Assembly: GCA_949751835.1 (NCBI GenBank)
Contig: CATKHK010000156.1
Location: forward strand, 1 to 45,104
Length of the DNA stretch: 45,104 nt
Source: Blepharisma japonicum
Taxonomy: Eukaryota > Ciliophora > Heterotrichea > Heterotrichida > Blepharismidae
Direction: 5' to 3'
Positions 35,346 to 45,104 of this stretch are shown here, in pieces (position 1 is the first letter of the stretch; every line of letters starts with the position of its first letter). The notes beneath the pieces were generated by a model that saw only the letters and a program-made list of their open reading frames with translations, had not been told where the DNA came from and ran no database searches. Made by a program: the position numbers and the translations under genes.

Positions 35346-37658
35346 TTAATTGTATCCCAAATCAACCAAATGAACTTCTTGAAATCCACTTTTCTTAAGC
35401 CATTTCTTTGACTTAGCCGCTACCAAGCATCATATATTTTCAAACTCTTTGAATTTTTCCTCAAAAATCGCAAGGATCAATGCCGTTATAAGCCCAGCAC
35501 TTTCATTTTCTATATTTTTCTTTGAATTGAGAATTCTTTTCACAAGAATCTTTATCTCAGAACTACATTCCCAATGCCCATCAATTTTTTGAAAGGCTAT
35601 TAAGTCCTCGATTTGTTTAGCTTTAGGCTCTATTTCTGTTTTTTCTTTTTCTTCTACTTCTTCTTCTTCTTCTTGATGTGATAATTCACTGCAACAATAA
35701 TTAACACTACGCTCTTTAGGTGATTTTTCGCGCTTTTTGCTACTAAAACTACTAGAGCCTCTTGATTTTTCCATTTTTACAAAAGAGCCTTTATCGTATA
35801 ACTTTTTATGCTCAATATTGAAATCTATATTCCCAGATTTTGGTCTGCTAGACTTTATTACTGCATTTTCAACACCTAAAAATGCTGTTGCCTTACTCAG
35901 AACTTGGAATTTTATTGATTTACTCACAAGATCATGACTCTTACAAGTATCAAAATATTTTCCGACAGCTGTCACCAGCGCTGCAGAATTTTGATCGATT
36001 TCTGTCTCATTTATTGGAATTTCCACAATCATTTCAGTATTGGTTAAATTGCTTACATATTTTACCTCGAATGCCGACGGAAATGGTTGATTTTCATCGA
36101 TAACTCCATAACAAGCAATTTTTTCTCCATAATGACATTTAAATGGCATTTTTGGTGATAAAATTTCAAAGATTTTTGGGTTAAGAAATTGAATTTGACT
36201 GTACCCAGGCATCAATGCTCCTTTTAATGAAGAGATAACAGCTGGCTTTATTTCTTTTGAGTCCAAAATAAGCTGTGAAGAGCCACCTCCCGCCCTGGCG
36301 ACTTCATTAATTAAGTAAGTTGAAGCACCATCACCGATTCCAATTGTACTAATCATTGCTTTTCCTTTAGATTGTTTTATCATACTGACAATTTCATCAG
36401 TATTTGAAACTCCTCCATCAGTGATAAGTATAATATATTGGCTATAAAGGCTTATGTCATCTTTATTTGCTTGTTTTGTAATAGCATTTTTGCTTTTATT
36501 GCATCTAAAGTACTTAAAAATTTTTTCAAAAAAGCCCTTCTTTTCAATAAAGCCCTTCTTTTCAATGTTGTCCGGGTGTGGTTTTTTCTTTAAACTTCTA
36601 GTTAAAGCATCACAAAGAGGTCCATAAATTTCGGTTCCTCCCATATCTGCTCCAAACCTATTGATCAAATTGATGGCGTAATCAATATTTTCATCTGTAT
36701 ATTTTTGGCTTTTTTCGAACATTGGATCATATTCAGAACCAAAACTAACAATATTAAAATATGAGTCCTCGGGGAGGGATTTTAAAAATAAGCATAGCGC
36801 CTTCTTGGCCAGTGTAATATTAGACTGACTGCTCATTGACTTACTTCTATCTAATAAAATAATAAATTCGCCTTTCGACTCTCACTCAGAAATATCAGCT
36901 TCAGTTGGGTGCTCTGGCGTAAAGGACAGCTGAAACCCATATAATTGGGTTCTTGGGTCTTGCTGTATTGATGCTCATGGACTATCTGAGTTTTCAAGCT
37001 CATAGGTCACTCTTAAATCGCTATTATTGGCAAATTTCAAAGAAATAATAGAATGTTTGCTATTGATGGCTTCTACATTAAAGTCACTCACATTTGAAGA
37101 TACTGAGCATATATTCTCGTGGGATTTTATAATAAATGAAGCACAAATTTCAACTTCTGGCTGCACTACTTTAATAGATGAATCATCATAGTGTTGGGTC
37201 TTATTATATCTTTGAATAAATTTGTTAGGAAAATAGATTTTCCATATATTGTCTTCGCTCCTATAAGTGCTCTCAGAGACTAACGTTATTTGAACTTCTA
37301 CCTCAAACTCACTCGGGATGTTTCCTACATAGATTGCCATCAAATCACTGGCATAGCTTACCGTATGAGATAGAAACGTTTTTTGGCCTGCTGCAATAGC
37401 GTCGTTGTATTTTTCTTTAGATTCCTCTATTTCGTGGACTTGGCCTTTTATAATTCCAGTTGGAGTTTTTATTTGCAAGCTAGAAATTATACAATTTGAG
37501 TCTTTTGGGTAAAGATAAGAACCCTCGATTATCTCTTGAGAAGAATTAACAAAGGTTTGGAAAATAGTAATTTCATTTAAGTTTTCTGACGTTTTCCCTT
37601 CGATGGAGAATTTGGTAAGAACAAGATATTTTCCATCAGGTGATATTAGTGATGCCAT
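35346..37658 (-). CDS. VIT-VWA domain protein, array copy 1 (770 aa)
   Basis: ATG 37658 to TAA 35346-35348 in one frame with several TGA-Trp codons. Residues 1-130 are a VIT domain. The VWA domain spans ~262-480 with an intact MIDAS: D270-R-S272-K-S274, T342 (GGTEI), D414 (LITDGG). A Ser/Lys linker and an acidic run (EEEEEVEEKEKTE) lead to the C-terminal LQKIDGHWE...[16 protein letters not shown] module, which resembles VWA5A-type proteins. There is no signal peptide, so it is likely intracellular; a role in metal-dependent protein binding follows from the family. The VWA insert contains a short repeat (EKKGFIEKKGFFEK) absent from copy 2. The proteins are very similar, indicating recent duplication. 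Confidence 0.9.
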
Positions 37659-38216
37659 TTTATTATAGAATATTAAGAAATAGTTTGAAGATTTCTAATT
37701 GGGAATTTTAATAAATCAACTTAAAAAGCTGTATTGTGCTAAAATAAGTTAAATAAATTGTAAGATAAATTACTTTACTTTTCTCTAAAGAGAGTTAATC
37801 AATCCAATATTGCTTTCAAATAGATTTACTCGATGATCAATGGATTTATTATAGAAATGGATTCTTCATATGTAAAATTCATTATATTTTTGCTTATAAA
37901 AAGGTTTCCTTTTTATCTGCTAGAGGATCGTTTATTGAACTTAAACTTCTTAAAGCTTTAGGCTAAGATCCGTTTTTTAAGCTTGTTGTTTTAATTTAAT
38001 TATGGATCAACCAGAATTTACAAGATAAATATCAAGCTTTTACTATATCTGGAAAATTTTCAATTGCATAAACAACTTAAGGCTTTTTAAACTTCATTAG
38101 AAAAATAATATACCATACATTTTGATTTATTAAAACTGGCATGAACAATAATTTATTTCAAGTAAAAGTCGAAATGAGAGATCATTAAAAAAAATAAGTT
38201 CGAATAAAAGTATTAT
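37659..38216. repeat. Spacer between VIT-VWA copies 1 and 2
   Basis: The first ~150 bp is the 5' flank of copy 1 and resembles 40527-40670, the flank of copy 2. From about 37880 it matches the middle spacer at 34946-35345. No gene. Confidence 0.7.
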
Positions 38217-40526
38217 TTAGTTGTATCCCAAATCAACCAAACGAACTTCTTGAAATCCGCTTTTCTTAAGCCATTTCTTTGACTTAGCTGCTACTAAGCA
38301 TCATATATTTTCAAACTCTTTGAATTTTTCCTCAAAAATCGCAAGGATCAATGCCGTTATAAGTCCAGCACTTTCATTTTTTATATTTTTCTTTGAATTG
38401 AGAATTCTTTTCACAAGAATCTTTACCTCAGAGCTGCATTCCCAATGCCCATCAATTTTTTGAAAGGCTATTAAGTCCTCGATTTGTTTAGCTTTAGACT
38501 CTACTTCTGCTTTTACTTCTTCTTCTTCTTCTTCTTCTTGATGTGATAATTCACTGCAACAATAATTAACACTACGCTCTTTAGGCGATTTTTTGCACTT
38601 TTTGCTACTAAAAAAACTAAACCCAGAACTTTTTTTTGGTGGTTCTGCCATTTTTAAAGAGCAGCCTACAGAGTAATCCATTTCTGCCCCAATTTCTCTG
38701 GCTGCATATAGTAAATTCCCAGAATTTTGCCTGTTCGACTTAATTACTGCATTTTCAACACCTAAAAACGCTGTCACCTTACTCAAGACTTGAAATTTTA
38801 TTGATTTACTCACAAGATCATGACTGTTACAAGTATCAAAATATTTTCCGACAGCTGTCACCAGTGCTGCAGAATTTTGATCGATTTCTGTCTCATTTAT
38901 TGGAATTTCCACAATCATTTCGGTATTAGTTAAATCACTTACATATTTGATATCTAGTACCGATGGAAATGGTTGATTTTCATCGATGACCCCATAGCAA
39001 ATAATTTTTTCTCCATGATGGCACTTAAATGGCATTTTTGGTGATAAAATTTCAAAGATCTTTGGGTTAAGAAATTGAATTTGACTGTATCCAGGCATCA
39101 ATGCTCCTTTTAATGAAGAGATAACAGCTGGCTTTATTTCTTTTGAGTCTAAAATATGTTGTGAAGAGCCACCTCCTGCTTTAGCAACTTCATTAATTAA
39201 GTAAGTTGAAGCGCCATGTCCGATCCCAATCGTACTAATCATTGCTTCTCCTTTAGATTTCTTTATCATACTGACAATTTGATCAGCATTTGAAACTCCT
39301 CCATCAGTGATAAGTATAATATATTGGCGATAAAGGCTTATGTCATCTTTATTTATTTGCTTTTGGATAACATTTTTAGGTTTATTTCTTCTGAAGTACG
39401 TAAAAATTTTTTCAAAAAAGCCCTTCTTTTCAATATTGTCTATTTGTGGATTTTTCTTTAAACTTCTAGTTAAAGCATCACAAAGAGGTCCATAAATTTC
39501 GGTTCCTCCCATATCTGCCCCAAACCTATTGATCAAATTGATGGCGTATTCAATATTTTCATCTGTATATTTTTGGCTTTTTTCGAACATTGGATCATAT
39601 TCAGAGCCAAAGCTAACAATATTAAAATATGAGTCCTCAGGGAGGGATTTTAAAAATAAGCATAGCGCCTGCTTGGCTAGGGTAATATTAGAATTGCTAC
39701 TCATTGACCCACTTCTATCTAATAAAATAATAAATTCGCCTTTCGACTCTCACTCAGAAATATCAGCATTAGCTGGATGCTCTGGCGTAAAGGACAGCTG
39801 AAACCCATATAATTGGGTTCTTGGGTCTTGCTGAATTGATGCTCATGGACTATCTGAGTTTTCAAGCTCATAGGTCACTCTTAAATCGCTATTATTGGCA
39901 AATTTCAAAGAAATAATAGAATGTTTGCTATTGATGGCTTCTACATTAAAGTTTCTCACATTTGAAGATACTGAGCATATATTCTCGTGGGATTTTATAA
40001 TAAATGAAGCACAAATTTCAACTTCTGGCTGCACTACGTTAAAAGGTGAATCAGCATAGTATTGGGTCTTATTATATCTTTGAATAAATTTGTTAGGAAA
40101 ATAGATTTTCCATTTATTGTCTTCGCTATTATAAGTGCTCTCAGAGACTAACGTTATCTGAACTTCTACCTCAGACTCACTCGGGATGTTTCCTACATAG
40201 ATTGCCATCAAATCACTGGCATAGCTTACCGTATGAGATAGAAACGTTTTTTGGCCTGCTGCAATAGCGTCGTTGTATTTTTCTTTAGATTCCTCTATTT
40301 CGTGAACTTGGCCTTTTATAATTCCAGTTGGAGATTTAATTTGCAAGCTTGAAATTGCGCAATTTGAATCTTTTGGGTAAAGATAAGAACCCTCGATTAT
40401 CTCTTGAGAAGAATTAACAAAAGTTTGGAAAATAGTAATTTCATTTAAGTTTTCTGACGTTTTCCCTTCGATGGAGAATTTGGTAAGAACGAGATATTTT
40501 CCATCAGGTGATATTAGTGATGCCAT
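38217..40526 (-). CDS. VIT-VWA domain protein, array copy 2 (769 aa)
   Basis: ATG 40526 to TAA 38217-38219, one frame with TGA-Trp. Domain order is as in copy 1: VIT, VWA with DRSGSM, MGGTEI and LITDGG, then a variable linker, an acidic run and the C-terminal module. The linker (DYSVGCSLKMAEPPKKSS, FSFFSSKK) is the exact region where the third family member (13046-15682) carries its histone H4, which makes this copy the best outgroup for that insertion. The 5' flank is shared with copy 1. Confidence 0.9.
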
Positions 40527-40787
40527 TTTATTATAGAATATTAAGAAATAATTAGAAGGTTTATAATTGGGATTTTTAATAAAACAATTTAAAACGCTAT
40601 ATTTTGTGTTAAAAATAAGTTAAATAGATTGTAAGATAAAAATTACTACTTTTCTCTAAGCCTTTGAACTGTCCAGGAAAAGTTGAAATTCATGGAAATG
40701 TGCGAAAAGGGATTTTTTATGGATTAGAGGTGTGAGAAAGAATTGGATGCTAATTGAATGTGAAGAAGATGAATGATGGGAGGAATT
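40527..40787. other. Divergent intergenic region
   Basis: About 260 bp between the 5' ends of VIT-VWA copy 2 and the kelch-like gene. It should hold both promoters; no motif is clear. Confidence 0.5.
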
Positions 40788-41822
40788 ATGGATTTCAAAG
40801 CCCAAAATAAGCCAAACTTGCTCATTTCTCAACGAAGCCTTGCTGGAGAATCCTTAAACAATGAAAAACAAGACATATTCGATAATCGACTACTTACCCC
40901 GGAGGAGTTAAGAGCTAAACGATTTTCTCTTTTCAGCAGGGCCAACAATCCAGAAACAGAAAGAGACTTTAGAAAAACTTGCTTAGCTTATAAGAAGAAT
41001 TCCTCTTCTAATCTAGAAATCAATAAAGCTTATAAAGAATATGTCAAAGCGTACCATCAAATCACATCTCTTTATCTCCCAACGTGGTCCGATAGCAGAA
41101 ATAAGTTACTTACTTATAACACTGAAAAAGGAAAAGAAGAAATAAAAGAATTTTCGACTCCAACTCTATTTAACTATCGCTGCAGCGTTACGATCATCCC
41201 AAATGGTAAGTTATTCTGTTTTGGTAGTTGCCATTCACGATTGGGTATCACATTGGTAACTGATATTAAGGATGGGTATCAGGTGCTACCAGCTGGAGCG
41301 CCATGTTTTGAGTCCTCAGTTATCTATTATAATAGAAACGTATATTGTTTTGGAGGAATGGATAATAGATGGTGCGATTTGAATATATCATGCAAGTTTA
41401 GCTTGGATAGAGGTCGATGAATTGGGTTAATTCCAATGCCAAAATCTGACAGTATGTGTCACAGTGTCATATTTAATGGCAATATCTTGATTTCTGGATA
41501 CTTAAACAGAAGTCTGTACCTTTACTCTATTGAAATTGAGTCTTTTTCAATAATTCCTTATGAATTTGCAGAGGAGAAAAGAAAAATTATGATTAGCACG
41601 AAAAGAGTGTATTTGATTGTGTGTGATTTTAAAGGGCTGATATACGAAAGTGGATTAGGAAATGAATATTCTTGGGATATAATAGGAAAGTCAGTAATCA
41701 AAATAAATCCTTTAAATATTTATAGCATATATAATAAAGGAGCATTTTATATCGCAACAGAATTAAAGAAAAGATATTACAAGTTTGATTTAGCCAAAAA
41801 AATATTATCAGCTGTAAAATAG
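40788..41822 (+). CDS. Kelch-like protein (344 aa)
   Basis: The start at 40788 (MDFKAQNKPN) is chosen because the tandem copy has its ATG at the same place; in-frame Mets at 40773 and 40776 would add 5 or 4 residues. A TGA-Trp near 41418 (RGRWIGLIPMPK) joins two halves, and the stop is TAG. After a charged N-terminus, kelch-type blocks follow: KLFCFGSCHSRLGIT, NVYCFGGMDNRW, NILISGYLNRSLYLYS, YIATELKKRYYKFDL, suggesting a beta-propeller. There is no zinc finger or long coiled coil, unlike the relative at 2458-4218. Function is unknown; kelch propellers usually bind protein partners. Confidence 0.85.
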
Positions 41823-42151
41823 CACAATATTTGAATTCATTAAATTAATATTTTGAATAAAAATATTAAATTAGCTCTAAGCACTATCAAATTGTTTAAT
41901 AATAGCATATGCAAATTATAAGATTTATCAAAACACGATTTTCCACATTTGCGAGCTATAATAATGCATTAAATTCATATTAATATCTACGAAATGGTAA
42001 CTGTGCTGTCTAAAGTAGATTGAATATGAAAAGTATCAAAATTGGATTTAAAATTAGTTTTCAAAAATTATATTAAAATATCCTTTCTCATTACGATCAT
42101 ACAAAATAATGAGCTAAAAATAGATATCACTAAAATATAAATAATTACAAT
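41823..42151. other. Intergenic between tandem kelch-like copies
   Basis: About 330 bp, very AT-rich, nothing recognisable apart from the start context of the next copy. Confidence 0.5.
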
Positions 42152-43233
42152 ATGGATTTCAAAGCACAAAATAAGCCAACTTGCTCATTTCTCAACGAAG
42201 CCTTGCTGGAGAATCCTTAAACAATGAAAGACAAGACACACTCGATAATCGACTACTCACCCCGCAGGAGTTCAGATCTAAACGACTTTCTCTTTTCAGC
42301 AGGTCTAACAACCCAGAAACAGAAAGAGATTTTAGAAGAACTTGCTTAACTAATAAGAAGAATTCCTCTTCTAACCCAGAAATCAATAAAGCTTATAAAG
42401 AATATGTCAAAAGCGTACCATCAAATCACATCTCTTTACCTCCCAACGTGGTCCGGCAGCAGAAATAAGTTGCTTTCTTATAACACTGAAAAAGGAAAAG
42501 AAGAAATAAAAGATTTTCCGACTCCAACCCTATTGTATTATCGCTGCAGCGTTACAACCATCCCAAATGGTAAGTTATTCTGCTTTGGTAATTGCCATTC
42601 ACAATTGGGGATGACAATTGTAACTGATTTTAAGGATAGGTATCAGGTGCTACCAGCTGGAGCGCCATGTGATGAACACTCAGTTATCTATTATAATAGA
42701 AACGTATATTGCTTTGGAGGTAGGAATGCTAGTTGGAATTATTCAAATCTATCATGCAAATTTAGCTTGGATAGAGGTCGATGAATTGGGTTAATTCCAA
42801 TGCCAAAATCTGACAGTATGTGTCACAGTGTCATATTTAATGGCAATATTTTCATTTCTGGATACTTAAACAGAAGTCTTTACCTTTACTCTATTGAAAT
42901 TGAGTCTTTTTCTATACTTCCTTATGAATTTGCAGAGAAGAAAAGAAAGATTTTGATAGCACGGAAAGAGTGTATTTGATTGTGTGCGATTTTAAAGGGC
43001 TAATATACGAAAGTGGATTAGGAAATGAATATTCTTGGGATATAATAGGAAAATCAGTAATCCAAATAAATCCTTATAATGTTTATAGCATATATAATAA
43101 AGGAGTATTTTATATCGCAACCGACTTAAAGAAAAGATATTACAAGTTTGATTTAATCAATAAAAAATTATCAGCTTTAAATAGTACAATATTTGAATTT
43201 ATTAAAGGAATATTTTCCATCTTCAATCGTTAA
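42152..43233 (+). pseudogene. Kelch-like tandem copy with three single-base frameshifts
   Basis: Nucleotide comparison with 40788-41822 shows a one-base loss near 42178 (AAACTTG to AACTTG), a one-base gain near 42411 (AAA to AAAA), and a one-base loss near 42955-42962. The original stop is also changed, so the frame runs to 43233. Between the shifts the protein is nearly identical to the intact copy, including the TGA-Trp. Two of the three changes are in A-runs, so assembly error is possible for those. Confidence 0.82.
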
Positions 43234-43243
43234 TTCAAGTGAC

Positions 43244-43619
43244 ACTATTTTTGATTATGATAATCGGACATGCAAATAATCTTCTAGTATATTCAATCGA
43301 TATTAACTCTTTTTCCACAATACCTTATGAGTTTTCTCCAAATGCAAGAAAGATTGTGATAAAAGTAGAGAGATTATATTAGATTGAGTGCTCTAAATGT
43401 TGAATGATTTATGAGAGTGAGACTGGAGATGAGTATACTTGAAAACAAATAAGAAAATCAGTAATTAATGAAATTTATAACAAGTTTATTGTTCATATAA
43501 TAAAGAAGCAGTATATATCTCAATTATTGAAATTGAGGATTCTCGCAAATATTACAGTTTTGATTTAAATAAAAAAGTTCTTATTGAAGTTGCATATTAT
43601 AATAAGCATGGCTATTAGA
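43244..43619 (+). pseudogene. Third kelch-like copy, 3' fragment
   Basis: HANNLLVYSIDINSFSTIPY and KIVIKVERLY-(TAG)-IECSKC match the last third of the tandem copies. A TAG near 43379 and a phase change near 43480 break it. The 5' two thirds are missing. The end (RKYYSFDLNKK) is still recognisable, and TGA again stands at Trp positions. Confidence 0.75.
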
Positions 43620-43719
43620 AAAAAAGACTTAATTTTTGAAGCAATCTAAGGCTATAGCCAAAATTTCAAGCTCAATCCTATCCATACAATTTGCAATAAT
43701 AAAAGCTAGCTCTTTCTAA

Positions 43720-44755
43720 TTGGGGATAGAGGTTAAAAAAATTGAATGCCTTAACGAAAAAATCAAATTTGATCCCAACAATTCAGAGAATTATTATAGT
43801 AAAGGACGTTCTATTCATTATATAGGCGAAAGTCTAGAAGCTATAGAATGTTATAACCAAGTAACCAGGCTTGAACCTGTACATGCTAATGCTTACATGA
43901 ATAAAGGATCTAAGTGATTTAGGCAGAAATATTGAAGCCATAGAATGCTATGATGAATCAATCACGCTTTACTATATGTCTGCTTCAACTTATAGTAATG
44001 AAGAATTAACTATTTACAATTTAGATGGGACGATTCAAGTTGCTGATTGCGATTATTCAAAAATATATATCGGCCCTAGGATTAGTGCCATTTACAATTA
44101 TAAAGAGCTTGCTCTTATTACTTTAGGAAGAAATGACGAAGCAATTGAATTACATAACGAGGCGATCAGACTCGATCCTGATACTGCTGTATTCTACAAC
44201 AATAAAGGTAGAGCGCTTTATACTCTAGATAGAGAAATTGATGCGATAGAATGCTATAATGAAGCAATCAACCTCAGGCCTGATTTCCATTGATCATAAT
44301 AATAAAGGAAATGCGCTTTATGATTTAGGAAAATTCAGGAAGCAATAGAAAGCTATAATGAAGCAATCAAATTTGATCCTGGCTTTGCCATTGCTTATCA
44401 TAGCAAAGGCAATGTTCTCGCTGAATTAAAAAAATATCTCGAGGCAATAGAGTGCTATGATGAAGCAATCAAATTCGACCCAACTTATGCAGTTGTTTAC
44501 AACAGCAAAGAAAAGGCTCTTAATGCTTTAGAAAGAAATAGTGAAGCAATTGAATGTTATTGCGAAGCAATTGAATGTTATTGCGAAGCAATCAAACTCA
44601 ATCCTAGTGATTCTGTAGCTTATAGCAATAAAGGAGAGGCCTTTAATGCTTTGGGAAGAAATCTCGAGGCAATAGAGTGCTATACTGAAGCAATTAGACT
44701 TGACCCTAATAATGCATATACTAATATTTATGAAGGTAATGCGCTAAGTAAATAA
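43720..44755 (+). pseudogene. TPR-repeat protein of the O-GlcNAc-transferase/TPR_1 type, frameshifted
   Basis: Canonical 34-residue TPRs are obvious: EAIECYNEAI, ALYDLGKFQEAIESYNEAIK, NKGEAFNALGRNLEAIECY. The phase changes near 43915 and twice more (near 44293 and 44335, which cancel). There is no ATG: a stop immediately precedes the first repeat, so the 5' end is missing. A 21-bp unit (GAAGCAATTGAATGTTATTGC) is repeated around 44537-44578. The final stop is TAA at 44753-44755. It is either a decaying gene or a real gene with assembly indels. These TPRs are the regular consensus type, unlike the divergent ones of the zinc-finger family. Confidence 0.75.
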
Positions 44756-44993
44756 ATTTATAGGTGATGCCAAGCAGCGAATCCTCAGTTTTAAATACTG
44801 AACTTAAGGATAAAAAAATTTATAAAATTGTAAATTTATCACTGATATTTGAATGGCTTATTATAAATTATACTAAACGATATCTCTTATAATTTCTTCC
44901 TTAGTTTTTGTAAATAAATTGAGAAAATAATTCCAGTCACCTTTAATTTTAACAATCTAAATCTATAATTAAATTATAAACAGTTTTATATAA
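44756..44993. other. Intergenic, no gene seen
   Basis: AT-rich spacer before the last partial gene. Confidence 0.5.
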
Positions 44994-45104
44994 ATGGATA
45001 ATTCAGCTCTCTTAGAGCCATTGCTAAGCCAAGAGAACGGGTATTCAAAATCTGCCAGCCTTCAACATCAGATAACAGCACTTACGCCTCCAGTCTATCA
45101 AGAA
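44994..45104 (+). CDS. Start of an unidentified gene, cut by the window edge
   Basis: ATG at 44994 opens a frame that stays open for 37 codons to the last base (MDNSALLEPLLSQENG...). Base composition rises sharply in GC at this point, as in coding regions here. The fragment is Ser/Gln/Leu-rich with no recognisable domain. Confidence 0.5.
   Translation, partial: MDNSALLEPLLSQENGYSKSASLQHQITALTPPVYQE

Noticed and set aside
36530-36560. Short repeat (EKKGF twice) in VIT-VWA copy 1
   Set aside because: An ordinary slippage duplication in a charged loop; noted in the gene entry but not worth separate follow-up.
1-45104. CRISPR arrays, tRNA genes, telomeric repeats, bacterial operons
   Set aside because: No regularly spaced repeats, no cloverleaf with a plausible T-loop, no telomere-type repeats at either end, and the genes are eukaryotic.

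Overview
This is ciliate nuclear DNA, most like a heterotrich of the Blepharisma type. Three things in the sequence show this. (1) UGA is read as tryptophan, while UAA and UAG remain stops: nearly every long gene runs uninterrupted once TGA is read as Trp. In the two channel paralogs, homologous Trp positions use TGG in one copy and TGA in the other, and the conserved Trp of the ubiquitin E2 'QWSP' motif is TGA. (2) One gene carries a 15-nt GT...AG intron (28811-28825), the size typical of heterotrichs. (3) The DNA is very AT-rich, and in one paralog a TA-bounded 41-bp insertion breaks the gene in the manner of an internal eliminated sequence (IES).

Layout. 1-4218: two convergent kelch-like genes, the left one frameshifted and cut by the window edge. 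5373-6449: a Cys-rich, probably GPI-anchored surface protein. 6450-9127: gene-poor, with a decayed coding-like stretch. 9128-19838: a ubiquitin-flavoured block made of two large zinc-finger/TPR proteins, an active-looking E2, an E2 with its catalytic Cys replaced by Arg, an E2 relic, and between them a VIT-VWA protein with a whole histone H4 fused in frame. 19932-27557: a tandem pair of WD40/TRP-like channel genes, one with the TA-bounded insertion. 28649-30580: a membrane protein with a catalytically dead pepsin-like ectodomain and a cytosolic RING/IBR-like tail. 30581-34020: a third zinc-finger/TPR copy, degraded, plus two smaller relics. 34370-40526: a tandem array of VIT-VWA genes (two intact, one relic) with duplicated spacers. 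40788-43619: three tandem kelch-like copies in progressive decay. 43720-44755: a frameshifted TPR gene. 44994-end: the start of another gene.

The region is dominated by recently expanded families (kelch-like, Zn/TPR, E2, VIT-VWA, WD40-channel) at different stages of birth and decay. Several families (E2s, RBR-like RING, B-box-like zinc fingers) point to ubiquitin signalling, but no operon logic applies and shared function is inference. The most notable item is the in-frame VIT-VWA-histone H4 fusion. Some single-base frameshifts could be assembly errors rather than real decay.
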